Shown here: one piece after another, positions 38,258 to 49,980 of the stretch
Layout of the letters: every line of letters begins with the position of its first letter
Numbering within the stretch: position 1 is the stretch's first letter
Source of the DNA: Acanthochlamys bracteata
Taxonomy: Eukaryota > Streptophyta > Magnoliopsida > Pandanales > Velloziaceae
Length of the DNA stretch: 64,000 bases
Direction of reading: 5' to 3'
Assembly: GCA_019914995.1 (NCBI GenBank)
Contig: CM034144.1
Coordinates: 5,363,489-5,427,488, forward strand
Notes under the pieces: generated by a model
The model's database searches: none
The model's input: the letters and a program-made list of their open reading frames with translations, nothing else
Told to the model about the DNA's origin: nothing
Made by a program: the position numbers and the translations under genes

Positions 38258-39492
38258 TTAGTCTGCTTTCGTTGTATACACATGGACGTGGAAGTATTTT
38301 GTGCATATGAAGCTCCCAACTCTGATGTATCAACTAACCAGTTTTCTTGCATCAGAATATGTTTGCTAGTTACTAGTTTGTGTACATAGTAGAGAAATAT
38401 TATGCGTATTCTTTTGGGTCTCAAGTAAATCTTTTGTTTATACTTCCTTTTTTCTTGTTTTTTGATAAGGATGGGATCGATATAAACCTCCTTGGATGAT
38501 GGATTTATTAAGATAAGGTAGAAAGCAGGTAGGTATTCAAGGGAGTACTTATAATTTTTTTCGAACTTCATATTTTGTTAACAAATTTATGTGTGCTGGT
38601 GAAAACCTAGAGAACATAGTATTCTCTATTCGTGGTAAACACCTGAACAACGGTAAGCTGTGTTTTTTTTTTAACATAGTAAATTTTTTTAAAGTGATTT
38701 TTTAAAAAATAAGTTTTTAAAATGAGTTATGGAGAGTTATTTTCAAAAACATACAAAGACACGGTAAAGCTAGCCTAGGTGTGGGAAGTGGCCCGGTTAG
38801 CTTGTTTGCCCCGGTAGATCGGCCGGCCTATCCATATTTGCATAGCTATCTAGGATCACAACCTGGCTCTAATATTACCGTTGAAAATCTACAACATCGA
38901 AAGAGCTTATCAAGATAAAAAATCTGAATAACTCGGTTCATATATTAAAAAGTTCATCCTAATCTCAAATTTTAAGCCAATGAGTTATAAAAATCTCTAA
39001 TATATTAATCTCTTTTTTATCCTATCATTATGAGATTAATTTACTCACTTTTTTAGTCCAACACAATCAAGAAAAGCAATATCAAGAGATTCATAGCTAC
39101 ATGATGTAATTTCACTTGAAAGATAAGATATGTACAAGAATAGCTCGCCACGGTCCACCTATGCTACACAATCCAAGGCATGAATGGAAGACGAGAGCAG
39201 GTCCCTCCTCTCTTCAAACTTTTTGTTTGGAGACACCAGACAGTAATAACTCGGCATCTTTTCAATTTACATATGTTACTGTAATTGTATCTGATGATCA
39301 CTCACAATGTGTGTAACTTGCAGGCTTTTTACCTGACAAATACGGGCAACTCCAGTACAATAGCTTCGTGAAACAACACTTGTGACAATATAATCCATAC
39401 TGTATGCAGTATGCGAGAACAAAGCTGTAGGTATTTTATCCAGTTCTCTATCAGAAAACGTAAAACACGAGTTGTGATAGATGAATGTTCAG
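38258..39492. other. Intergenic region between two convergent genes
   Basis: The C2-GRAM gene (plus) and the cis-prenyltransferase gene (minus) converge here, so the two 3'UTRs probably occupy the edges. No additional conserved coding sequence is visible. The stretch at 38650-39070 is AT-rich with no recognisable element. Confidence 0.45.
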
Positions 39493-40308
39493 TCACCATC
39501 CATTTGTAGTTCTTGCATTTGACAAATAAGGTTGGACTCTCTGGTATTCCAAAATAGACCAGACCAAGTGTTTCAGTGAAAATTCTGGCCAGAGGGGAGC
39601 AGGGTTCTGCAAATGCGTGAAAGTTGTTTGCCAGAATAGAAAGTTGCTAAGACGAGTCTCACCAGATGTCCTAACAAGTATGTTAGGATCCGGGCAATCA
39701 GCCGAGTACAGCTTTTGCTCCAAATCAGTCACTGAAATTACTTGTTCGGTTCTAGAACTGTTACATTGCTCTAGACATGCTCCTTGAACGGCATGGGCGA
39801 TCTCATCTGTTGAGGTATAAGCAATACAAACCGAGAGAACTGGTCCAGTGTTGTTAGAAGTGGCTTTCATGGCCTTCTCAACTGATGTCCTCACAGACTC
39901 ACTTAGAAGGTCTAAATTTCCCCAAAAGTTAAGCTTGATTCTGAATTTGCTCACGATGCTTTCCTCTCGCAGCAGTTCCTCAATTTTCTCTTGCAATAAA
40001 CCCATTATTGATTGGACTTCTTCTGGTTTTCGTTTGAAGTTATCAATACTGAAGGCATAGACTGTGATGTACTTGACGCCCATTTCATAGCAGTAACGCA
40101 GTATGGACATAAGAGCTGAAAAGCCAGCCCTGTGGCCACTGCCCTCTTTGATGCTATGAACCTTAGCATACCTCCTATTTCCATCCAAAATGAAGGCAAT
40201 ATGAGAGGGAATAGGACCAAGGGAGAGAACACAAAAGAGACATTTCCGCAATAAGGCTCCTACATTTTCAAGGAGACCAGACGGGATTTTGCGGCCATAT
40301 GTCTGCAT
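39493..40308 (-). CDS. cis-prenyltransferase (dehydrodolichyl diphosphate synthase family)
   Basis: The intronless CDS encodes 271 aa. The family condenses isopentenyl diphosphate onto an allylic primer to give cis-polyprenyl diphosphates, used for dolichol and related lipids, usually at the ER. Conserved regions are present in order: HIAFILDGNRRYAK with the catalytic Asp42, the following GHRAGFSALMSIL, YITVYAFSIDNFKR (about 80-93), and RTSGETRLSNFLFWQ (213-227) with the Arg/Ser residues that bind diphosphate. ALWPEFSLKHLVW follows near the C-terminus. The length is typical for plant DPS-like single-subunit enzymes. The start is chosen because MQTYGRK follows a splice acceptor (TTGTTATAG at about 40320 in minus-strand sense) and precedes the conserved GPIPSHIAF. 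Position 225 is Phe where Leu is usual, which is conservative. Confidence 0.95.
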   Translation of the reverse strand: MQTYGRKIPSGLLENVGALLRKCLFCVLSLGPIPSHIAFILDGNRRYAKVHSIKEGSGHRAGFSALMSILRYCYEMGVKYITVYAFSIDNFKRKPEEVQSIMGLLQEKIEELLREESIVSKFRIKLNFWGNLDLLSESVRTSVEKAMKATSNNTGPVLSVCIAYTSTDEIAHAVQGACLEQCNSSRTEQVISVTDLEQKLYSADCPDPNILVRTSGETRLSNFLFWQTTFTHLQNPAPLWPEFSLKHLVWSILEYQRVQPYLSNARTTNGW

Positions 40309-41570
40309 TTCTAGGACCTATAACAAAAGTATGGATGTTTGAATCATTACTGACAATAATTAATGTGCATAATAAGGAAAAACAATTTTCACAATAACAT
40401 GTATCCAATCACAGTTAATAGAAAGCATTTACCACAACTTCAAAAAGCTATACATCTGCGCAATGGAGAAGCAAGCATTTGACTAGTGTGTTCATCGAAT
40501 TATCAGCAATTGCAACTTGAAGTAAACAGAATAGGAACTACAATGCTGATCCATCAAATATTATTTTCTTATAATAGAAACTAACATGAAAAACACTAAG
40601 CAATAGTATTAGCACGCACCACAAATGATTGAATTTGGCAAACTCTGAACATTGAGAATGAGTTTGAAGCTGTGTCTCGGTTGTGCAAGCGGCTGCTAAC
40701 AGCAATTACAAGATGAATAGAGGAAAAGGGATTTCGCAATTCGATGAAAGAGGAATTAAACTGTGCCCAAGAAAAGAGCAACTAAACCAGCAAATAGTTG
40801 GGACAAATTCATTAGCACACCATGCCATAGCTCCAACTTCAGAGCATGGAAAGTAGGATGAACTAAAGCGCTGCAAGAGCAGGTATGCTAAAACCTGGAG
40901 ATAGGCTAATCGCGAGAAGGTCACAAGATCATTATTAGCTCAACAAGTTCATCATGAAGCTACAAGGAAGCCATTTTTTCTCCAAGCTGCCTCAATTTTA
41001 GATGTTATGGCAATAAGCCAACTATATATGTTACGTGCTTATTCATAGCTTAATCAATAATTCCCACTATATGATAAAGGTGAATTTTGTTACTTCAAAA
41101 AAGACTAAGGTTTTAGGTGAGGAAACTTTTATTAAAAGCTTCCTAGTATTTAGTAAACATTCCTTCTTAACTCCTCACACAGAATGTAAGCAATCAGCAG
41201 CTTCTTTTCCATAATTAGTTTACATTCGTTAAAGTTGCCAAACTTTTATAAAAGGTCAGATAAGACCATAGGTTACAGAAAATTTCATAGATTGTCAAAG
41301 GCAACAACATCTACTAACAAAAACTACCAGAAATAACAGAACCAAAACAAAAAGATAAAAAGAAAAAACTTCAATAAGGCACTTATTAGTCAGAAATCAA
41401 TATACAATTGCAACAGAGCAAGTAAGAGAACCTGCAAAAGAGCTGCTGCGGTGCAGAAGGAAATAATCTTTTTTCTTCTTAGAAATTATTCAGTGAAGAA
41501 GTTGGTTGAAGAGGAAGAAGAGAACAAGGATTTTATAAACCTGTGGAAGCAGAGTAAGAGGTGGACAAGA
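40309..41570 (-). other. 5'UTR exon(s) and leader intron of the cis-prenyltransferase gene
   Basis: On the minus strand a probable acceptor TTGTTATAG|GTCCTAG lies just upstream of the ATG. A plausible donor TTTTGCAG|GTTCTC near 41430 follows a purine/pyrimidine-biased leader (about 41430-41570). Together they suggest a long intron in the 5'UTR. A possible alternative leader exon around 40610-40930 cannot be confirmed. Transcript data would be needed for exact boundaries. Confidence 0.5.
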
Positions 41571-41762
41571 AGAACAAGTTCTTGACGTTTGTGGGCTGAG
41601 TTTAAAATTCGTTTAGGGCCACAAAAAAGATTCCTTAAGCCCGTTGACGTGACGGCAGAATGTTTTCTTTCCCTAATTACAAATTACAAATTACAAATTT
41701 CCAAAACCACTTCGTACACGAGATTGTTTATAACTGTTGGACTTTTAAGTAAGTACTACACA

Positions 41763-41837
41763 GGCCCATCACAGCCTGTTCAACTGTGTTGAAATGGGCC
41801 ATCTTTCGTTCAACTGTCTTGAAATGGGCCATCTTTT
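41763..41837 (-). promoter_or_regulatory. Tandem 30-bp repeat with site II-like TGGGCC motifs upstream of the cis-prenyltransferase gene
   Basis: Two adjacent 30-bp units (41778-41807 and 41808-41837) differ at two positions, and each contains GAAATGGGCCAT. A further GGCCCAT lies at 41763. TGGGCY (site II) motifs in pairs are typical of plant promoters bound by TCP factors. The repeats lie roughly 200-270 bp upstream of the inferred leader. The regulatory role is inferred. Confidence 0.55.
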
Positions 41838-42135
41838 CGTAATAGTATAAGATTTTAACATTACTAATAACAGTTGACAAACTTCTTATTCTTTTCTTTT
41901 TTCTTTTGTTTTTGTTTTAGAGAAACCATGATTAAGCGCATGTTTACAATGGCTGAAAAAATAGAGCTTTACGAAATAAAAAAATTTTAAAAACTTTTGT
42001 ATAGATTTTTTAAAAGAAATTATAAAGTATGTATAATATTATATGATTGTATTCATCTATATCTTTTTAATTAAAAAAAATTAAACTTTGGTGAGAATTT
42101 TATGAGCTGAAAAGTACATGAGCGTCTCTAATAAG

Positions 42136-42581
42136 TGTTACAGGTCTAGAATTTTATCTTGGCTCGTGCGGCATTTAGTCACACACCTTTGTGGTTAAGT
42201 CAGCTTTTCATCCAAATAAGCTATTAAAGATAGCTAAGGAAGCTTGAATGGACTAGAGGGAAAGTAAAGAACACTTGAAGAGAGCTTTTGGAAGGAAAGT
42301 TTTATATTACTTGGCTTGGTTACAACTTTTGATTGGATTTCTTGATTTACTTGATGATCCAAATGGGAGTCTTTGCCCTCCTATTTAGCTCCTCCACCTT
42401 CTCAACGACGGTGAAGATCACTTTGATCGTCGATGGAGAATACATAGTCTGAAAAGTTCTTACAAAATATCTCTTACAAAAGTCTCCACCTTTCTAAAGT
42501 ATTCCTTAACCTACTCTAAATTTATGCCAATTAATTTATATCTAGAGTATTTTACTATATTCTAGATTTGGCTTATGTACA
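42136..42581. mobile_element. Possible solo LTR (TGTTACA...ATGTACA)
   Basis: A 446-bp block with more balanced composition than its AT-rich surroundings begins TGTTACAGG and ends TTATGTACA, i.e. short inverted TG...CA ends like an LTR. Its interior ('ggaaggaaagttttatatta', 'ccctcctatttagctcc') looks like the U3/R region of plant copia LTRs. No 5-bp target duplication was found, so this remains tentative. Confidence 0.35.
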
Positions 42582-44099
42582 AAATAATTTTACCTAAATA
42601 AAAAATATTTTATCAAAATAATTTTGATGAAAAAAATAGTCAAAATAATTATACCGTGACATAAGTCATGCGAAGTATAAAGTATAAAAGAAGCGAATGA
42701 TCCAACTCTTCTATCGTATACAGAAATTCATTTCTCTTTTTATCGCACCTATTTTTTAAACACACAATTTTCTCTTTTTGCGGCAAATATATTAAAAAAA
42801 TCAATTTACGTCTTCTTATCAACTCAAACTCTTAACTTAGCAAATACTTTATGGGCGAATTTTCATTATATAAAAATAAATTTCGTACAAATAAAATTAA
42901 ATTTTGAGATAGTTATTAAAATATTCGAGACGATAAATAAAATATGTTTTTCATTTTTATTTTTTTAAGAGATGATATAGGAAACGGCTGAAATATTGGT
43001 GATGATAAATGGTGCAAACTCATTATAGGAGACGTTTGAAGTATTTTCAAAATAAAATTTTTTAAAATATATAATATTTTTAAAATTTTAAAATAAATTT
43101 TATTCTTTTATTAAAAAATAAAAATAAATAATAAGATCTTATTATGTAGATTTTTTTATATTTTTTAAATTTTTAATAAATTTTTTAAATATTTATAAAA
43201 ATATATTAAAAAATATGAAATAAAACTTAAAAATTATTTTTAAGAAAATCAATACCAAACCGCTCCATAGTGAACGTTCCAAACTTATCTCAGTTAGCTC
43301 AACCGTCTATTTTGTTGCCATCCCTACAACAACAACTAATAACATGAGAATGATATCCCAACAAATTAATAAGCCCTAGAAGAAATAACAAACCCAAAAA
43401 AAAACCATGCTAAATTCACGTGAAGTGCTCTGTGCGGATGATGTAAGTGTTTTTCCGGAAGTTTCTGAAAAAATTTTCACATGCCACGCCTTGGTGCAAC
43501 TATTTGTTTGGGTTTATGGAATAATTTTGTTTCTGTTTTATCAACTCTTGGAATGTTTATGAAGGGGGGATGGATCGTGGATGCAAACTTTTAGATCAGA
43601 ATTTATCATGCATGTGTCTACTTGTACTAGTTCATAATTCTTCACGTGGCATCGCGCCCACATTTGATAATGAGTACTTCTTTCAATTTTGTATTACATT
43701 CCTACAATTTCAATTTAGACCCGTTTGTCTCCCCAACTTCACCATTTTATTTTTTAAATAATTTTTATAATATATTGAATTTTTTTAATATAAATAATTT
43801 ATAATTATAAATATATATAATTTATTTTTTATAAGGATGGCATATTTTGATCCGATCAAAAAACCGACCCATAAAAGTCAAAATTTGGATTAAGTTTTAG
43901 TTGGATTGGATCGATCCAAAATTGATCCGAAAATTTAAATGTATTCGAGTCAGATTCTAATTGATCTATTTAATCCATATAACTATTTATCTATTATATA
44001 TTATTAATAATTAAAATAATAGTATAAAACTTGAATTTAATCAAAATGACCCAAAAATAAAATATATATTTTTTGTTATTTTTAACTTTTTGTGTCATT

Positions 44100-44520
44100 T
44101 TGGTTAAGAGTTCCGATGGAGGTCGATTCGTATTCCGATTGAGCTGAAATTTTAATAACATGTTCCCAATTTTTGGTTTTTCATATCCAACGGTGGAGAT
44201 TGGATTTAAAAATTTTGCCGGCCATTTTTGGCCGGCATATGCACCATGTGCTTATAAGAATACCATATGCCTCTATCCTATCCCTATAAAAATCTCGATC
44301 GGACTACTTATAAATCTTCATCCGGTCACTTGATAATGATGACACAAATAGTAAAATATATAGCTCATTTTTAGTCATCTTGATCAAGTGGCTGGATGGA
44401 GGTCGATTTGTATTCCGATCGAGTTGAAATTTTGTAAATATGTTAACGACTTATAGTTCTTCATATTCAACGATAGAGATTGAATTTGAAGATCTCTACG
44501 GCCACAAACAACTGTAAAGT
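44100..44520. repeat. Two direct copies of a foldback-element arm
   Basis: The arm GATGGAGGTCGATTCGTATT at about 44114 recurs as GATGGAGGTCGATTTGTATT at about 44395. Both are followed by 'ccgat.gag.tgaaatttt' and then by 'ttcatat.caacg.t.gagattg'. The same family forms the inverted arms at 13412-13796. Part of an inverted partner (CTTCATCCGGTCACTTGAT) lies between them at 44318. Non-coding. Confidence 0.6.
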
Positions 44521-47168
44521 GCGCTGGAATGTGCATAAGAGTTGGAGTGCTCCTAAAAATATGATGCTCATATATATATATATGAATATATATTTGAAAA
44601 TTTTTAAAATACTATAAAAGGTACTGAAAAATATAAAAATTTAAATAGAATAAAGAGCTGTGAAGAAATGCATTATCAAACTATCCCTAAATATTTGCTT
44701 TATATTTTTTATGTTGCATTTTCTCAAGTATTTCACATTCTTATAGTCTAATATATTTTTGCTGATAGCACTTGTATTTTACTTATAACAATATATAAGA
44801 TTTTATTCTCTTCCAATATACAATTATAAAATTTCAAAATTTTTATGTAATAAATTAATAGTTGGTGACTTGGTTCTAAAAATCTGGATTAAAATGACTA
44901 ATTTGAAAAACATTATTTAACAGATTATTTAATTTGTATCAGATCACATTAAACAAAATATAAAAATTAAATGAACCAAAAATTCAGAAGATCAACAATT
45001 TCATAAAACAAATTTTTATAAACAGTGTTAGTTCTATTAATTTCTCCATACATTTTGCGACAATTTACAAATGCATTGAACCGTGAATGCATTGAGATTA
45101 TTTGAATCTCGATTCATCCCCCCTGTATTATAGTAGTGGGGTTCGCAATTCGTTTGAAATTATTTAAATATAAAATATTTAAATTATTTTTAAAATGTAA
45201 TAAAACAAAATAATATTATATTTATATTTTTTAGATTTGAGGAATTTTTTTAAACACAATAGAATAGAAACCAAAAAATAAAATAAAATAGTTTAATAAC
45301 CAAGACCAAACATGCATTTAATTGTTCTCAGAGATGCTTTTTGGGTTTGTTTACTTTAAAGTAAATTTATTTTTTAAATTAAATTTAAAATTTTAGTTAA
45401 AAAGTAAAATATATTTAATAAAAAAGTTTTTATTTAAGTTTTATATTAATAATCAATTTAAAATTTTTTAAAAAATTATTTAATATTTTAATTTATTTTA
45501 TATTAAAATAAATTTAAAGAATCGATAAACAGTGTCTTTGTGTTGTTGTATGATATTTTGGAGCAAATGCAACGAATGAATTGAAAAACCATTTTCTTAA
45601 GAAAATATCTACATGAAGATCTTTTCTTGGGTAATGATATATTTATTTTTTTCTATCAGACCGGAAGATCTTTTGTTGGATAATCATATATTATATTAGT
45701 TTGGAGTGCGTTTGGGTTAACTTTAAAAAAGATAGTTTTTTAATTTTTAATTTTATATTTTTAAAAATATATCTATAATTATATAAAATATTTATTTAAT
45801 ATTTAGAAAAGTAAAAAAAAAGTTTACTAGTCAATTTTTTTTATTATATATTATTATTTTTTTAGAAATAAAAATATAAAACTTATTTTTGAAAAAATAA
45901 AAATATTTTCTATTTTAAAAATATTTTATTTTAAAATTACTTCAAACGCACTAAATCTTATCCTTTATTTTAATTTTTATTTTATAATTTAAACAAACTA
46001 AATGTAAATACTTTGAATAATAATGAATATATAAATATAGATAAAATTAATATTTTTAAATATTTAAAAATAATTAGAAGATAAAAAGAATTCTTTAAGA
46101 TTTAAGGTACGTTTGAAAGTTTTTATTAAAGAAATTTTTCATAAAATAAATTTTTAATATTTAATTATACTTATAATTATTCTATAATATATAAGTTATT
46201 TATATTTTTTAAATTTAAAAATAATTTAAAAATACGTAATTTTTGGAGTTAAATTTTTTTTGGAAAGTGTAAGCAGTCCCAAACACAGTAGTATAAATAT
46301 GTGGTAAAATATTTACATAAGGACATTATTGTTGGTTAGACATTGGAATAATTTAATGCTTGTTAGATTTAATAGTTTACTCAAAAAAATAATTAAAAGC
46401 AACTCAGAAAAAAAATTGAATGTTACTTCGTCTGCTAATTAGCATTATTAACACTTTGTTATATATAAATTTATTTGCATTGTTAAATTTTTTAATAATA
46501 ATCCATGATCTATGTTAACATTTTTTCACTTCCGAAATTAACTTTTAATATAAAAAATATAAAATTTTATCTTTTTATTGAAACTTAATTTTAAGAATTG
46601 ACTTGTCAACACAAAGTCAAACAATTTTCATCGTTGGAGTCAATAAAAAGTCAAGTATGAAATTTTGACTTTCTGCTTTACGTCCTTTATAACTGTTTGG
46701 CAAATTCCCAATAGCTAATGAAACAAATTAATAATATATAAATAAATCTATAATCCTATTTCTAAAGTTAATATAAAAATAAAACTAGAAATTTTGAGAA
46801 ATAGATTTAGTAAAAATTTATTTAGTGAAATAAATTTGTTTTTATCTTAAAATTATAAATAATAAATAATATACATTTATATTTAAATTTTAAAATAGTA
46901 TAGAATTTTTCTAAAAAAAGAAAGAACTATTAAAAGATATATTAAAAAGTATGTAATAGCGTAATTTGTCACATAATTTAATTTAAAACTCAAATGTATT
47001 TTAATTTAAATATACAGAAATAATCTCTAGCATATGTTTTTATCGTATTGAATTTTATCAAACTTATTTTACCTGCCGCTAGAAAACTCCTCTAACAACA
47101 AAAACAAAAAACAAAAAGTAGAGAAGATCGACGTGGAACTCTTTGGTTGAGCGGGCGCTGCTTTACTC

Positions 47169-47690
47169 TGTTAAAGAATAGTTTAATTTTACGTTAGTTA
47201 TCGATAATTTTTAGATAATATTTATAAAAGTTTGAATTTATTCTTCTTATTGCTAATTAATTCTTAAAAAAAATCTTAAATTTGTTATATAGTATTAAAG
47301 TAAATTGGGCCGAATCGGTCTAAAATATCGATTAAATCTAACTTATTATTCATATCTATTCAGAATTTTCATAATTTAATTTATTTTAGAATAAAAATAC
47401 CCGCTTTATTTTAAGCAGATAAATTTTTAATCAAAAAAAATAATTGTCCGCTATATTTTAGGTCAATTAACTTATTTTATTTCGGAACGGATCGTTCGAT
47501 TAATCTAATTCATTACTGAACATATAAATCCATATCAATTCAATAAAAAAATGCTCTGTTAGAAGACAGATGTTAAAGAATAATTTAATCCCACATTAAT
47601 TATTAATAGTTTTAAAATAATATTCATAAAAATTTAGACTTATTTTTATTATTGCCAATTGATTTTTAGAATAATTTTAAATTTGTCACA
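47169..47690 (+). mobile_element. TRIM retroelement 1 (unit A), immediately upstream of the XERICO-like gene
   Basis: Two direct LTR-like repeats of about 120 bp (47169-47289 TGTTAAAGAATAGTTTAATT... and 47571-47690 TGTTAAAGAATAATTTAATC...TTTGTCACA) flank an internal domain of about 280 bp. After the first LTR, TAGTATTAAAG is a decayed form of the initiator-Met tRNA primer site (TGGTATCAGAGC). AGAAGACAGA precedes the second LTR as a polypurine tract. The flanks TACTC and TACCC are a possible 5-bp target duplication with one change. No coding capacity and 522 bp in total, hence a terminal-repeat retrotransposon in miniature. Confidence 0.75.
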
Positions 47691-47744
47691 TACCCATTTT
47701 TAAAAAATGAATACAAACGAGTTGATAATAACTGAACTTTGCTG

Positions 47745-47754
47745 TATATATAAA
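47745..47754 (+). promoter_or_regulatory. TATA box of the XERICO-like gene (unit A)
   Basis: TATATATAAA lies 55 bp downstream of the TRIM 3' LTR end and about 130 bp before the 5'UTR splice donor at 47882. The following 'gagcacgccacaacccagccc' reads like a transcribed leader. The same box is present in unit B at 54205-54214. Confidence 0.6.
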
Positions 47755-47881
47755 CTTATAGAGCACGCCACAACCCAGCCCAGCTTCTCCCTGGAAGCAG
47801 CCAAACCAAACAAGCCTAGAATCCCAAACAACATAACAGGAACAGCTCCAGCAGTAGAAGAATCTCCAAAATCATCAAAAA

Positions 47882-48570
47882 GTAAGTTCTGTTATTTCAT
47901 TAGGTTAGATCTCAGTTTTTTTCTTTTCTGGTTGTTGTTATGGTTTTTGGCTTTCATGTATTTTCTTTGTGTTCATCTTGAATCTGGCCTTCTCTGGAAG
48001 TATCTTATTCAACAACATGGACTGGTTTTTTGAGAAGGTAGAGTTTGATCGCTCTAATAAACTCCATCATAGAATTCTTTCTCAAAAGAGCAACTTTTTC
48101 GAAGATTGAGTTCGTAATTTTTTGATGATATGTCCTCATTCAGCAGTTTGCTCTCCAAAAAGAAATTCTAAGTGGATTAGGTGGCTCTGAATTTTGTCAT
48201 TCTCTTTGGATTCTGAGGAATTGAGTTCTACGGTGATGTTGTTGACCTTTTAATTGCTGGTATCCAGCAGTTTAATTAGTTGAGCATATTTGTAAAATGA
48301 ACTGAGCAGATCTTGTTTAGGCTATTTCTGTGAATTTTCAGCTTGAGTTGTGCGCGGATCTTGTGTTGCCTTAATTGACTGAACCTGGCAGTTTTGTCAC
48401 CTAGACAAATTTGGAAAACTTGTTTTATTTGGAATGTGAGGCATTCATTTATGCCCACACCTTCAATCAGACATTGAAATGATAGCTGATTTCTTTATGT
48501 TTATAAGAACAATAGGGAATTATGGATTAATTTTTATGGCTGAATTGATTTTTGTTTTTGTTACGTGTAG
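47882..48570 (+). other. 5'UTR intron of the XERICO-like gene (unit A)
   Basis: Donor AAAAA|GTAAGT and acceptor TTACGTGTAG|ATTG bound a 689-bp intron, T-rich throughout, ending 21 bp before the start codon. Leader introns often raise expression in plants. It is identical in unit B (54342-55030) as far as can be read. Confidence 0.75.
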
Positions 48571-48591
48571 ATTGATTGTTAATCTTACGAG

Positions 48592-49032
48592 ATGGGGTTA
48601 TCGAGCATGCCAGCACCATCAGATGGGGTTCTGACTTTGATTCTAGTAAACACAGCAATCTCGATCTCAATTCTTAAGGGAATTGCGCAGTCAGTGATGT
48701 GTTTTCTCGGCATCCGACTGCCATCATCAGACATGGATGTGGTTGAGGGAAGTATCTGCTGTGAACCGAGCATAACGGACAGATTCAGGAGCCAATTCAA
48801 ACCGATATGTTTTGCTGCAGCAGCAGGGCAGCGGAGAGCAGACTGCCTAGTGTGTTTGAACTGTTTTCAACCCGAGTCGGAGGTGGACAGGCTTCCCTGC
48901 GGCCACCTGTTTCACAGAACTTGTCTAGAGCGATGGCTTGATTACCACCACGCCACTTGTCCCCTCTGTCGAACATATCTTCTCCCAACTGAAGATAACA
49001 CTGTTACTACAGCAAATGTAGCTTGGCTGTAG
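48592..49032 (+). CDS. XERICO-like RING-H2 E3 ubiquitin ligase, copy A
   Basis: 146-aa single-exon CDS. The N-terminus MGLSSMPAPSDGVLTLILVN and following hydrophobic helix (about residues 12-33) match the signature start of Arabidopsis XERICO, a small membrane-anchored RING-H2 protein that promotes ABA accumulation and drought tolerance. The C3H2C3 RING runs from 85 to 126 with C85, C88, C103, H105, H108, C111, C123 and C126; the cysteine at 91 is extra. LERWLDYHHATCPLC provides the tryptophan used for E2 contact. The length is slightly shorter than XERICO (about 162 aa), with a shorter Ser-rich linker. The ABA role in this species is inferred. Copy B encodes the identical protein. Confidence 0.93.
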   Translation: MGLSSMPAPSDGVLTLILVNTAISISILKGIAQSVMCFLGIRLPSSDMDVVEGSICCEPSITDRFRSQFKPICFAAAAGQRRADCLVCLNCFQPESEVDRLPCGHLFHRTCLERWLDYHHATCPLCRTYLLPTEDNTVTTANVAWL

Positions 49033-49444
49033 GCTATGTTGTAGATGACACTGTAGTAGGGGGTGGGCGGCCATACGATTTTGAGCCGATGATGTGAAGG
49101 TCTTGATATTTTGAAATCTTCTGTCATGATGACTTATGTTTGCACCATGGATTGTGAAGGAGAGAGTGCTCCATTGGAAGCAGCTTTACATGGTAAATTT
49201 TTTTTTTTGCTGCTCTGTGTATAAAAGCCCTGTGATGGCGCTGTTTGTGTGTGTATACAGTTGCTCTTTCAACCTTTGAAGGAATGCTCTAGCAGAACTA
49301 AATGGCTTCCTTTTGATGTTTGCCTTCCATTTTTGTATAGAGTAGAACAGAATCGTTTTTATGATAATCTGAACTTGGTCGTGTTGTTTACAGATCCATC
49401 TGCTACTAGAACTTTTTAATAATGTCTGTAATTAGATCAATGGG

Positions 49445-49980
49445 AATTAATAAAGAATGGTTTAGTTTCACATTGTTTATCAATAATTCTGACATGATAT
49501 TCAAAAAAATTTGGGTTTATTTTTTTAATTGCCAATTGATTTTGAAAAAAATTCTAAATTCGTCATATAGTACCAGAGCGGGTTGTACCTAATAGGTCTA
49601 AAATATGAGCTAAATTTAATTTATTATTTATATCTATTTAGGATTTTATGGTTCGGTTTATTTTAGGACAAAAATAGTCCGTTTTATTTTAGAGCAGATA
49701 GTCTATTTAATTTAAAAGGACAGTTGTCTACTATATTATAGAATAAGTAGCCTATTTTATTTCAGGGTAGGTCATCCGTTTCATCCGATTCATTGCAGGG
49801 TATGCAGTCCACATCAATTCAATTTATAAAAAAAAAGAACGCTCTGCTGGAGGAGAAGGTGTTAAAGAATAGTTTAGTTCTAGATTACGTATTAAAAGTC
49901 TTAAGATGATATTTATAAAAATTTGAACTTATTTTTTTTATTGTCAATTAGTTTTGAGAAAAATTTTAAATTAATTACGG
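49445..49980 (+). mobile_element. TRIM retroelement 2 (unit A), downstream of the XERICO-like gene
   Basis: The first LTR-like repeat begins near 49447 (TTAATAAAGAATGGTTTAG) and the second at 49860 (TGTTAAAGAATAGTTTAGTT). The internal part after the first repeat has AGTACCAGAGCGGGTT, a close match to the tRNA-Met primer site, and GGACAAAAATAGTCCGTTTTA as in TRIM 1. It lies in the same orientation as TRIM 1. No coding capacity. Confidence 0.7.

Larger units (their letters stand above)
41838..46925. other. AT-rich intergenic DNA made of transposon remnants
   Basis: No gene is supported over about 5 kb. Recognisable pieces include a possible solo LTR (42136-42581), Tourist-like MITE bodies (about 43026-43266, 45709-45955 and 46103-46283), foldback-related arms (44100-44520), and a fragment related to the hAT MITE ends (43838-43990, 'ggatggcatattttgatccgatc'). 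The rest is A/T runs. Confidence 0.5.

Noticed and set aside
47707..48033. 108-aa open frame at the start of the XERICO-like locus (and its copy at 54167-54493)
   Set aside because: It begins upstream of the TATA box and reads through the splice donor at 47882 into the intron; the hydrophobic C-terminal part is T-rich intron sequence. It has no family similarity.
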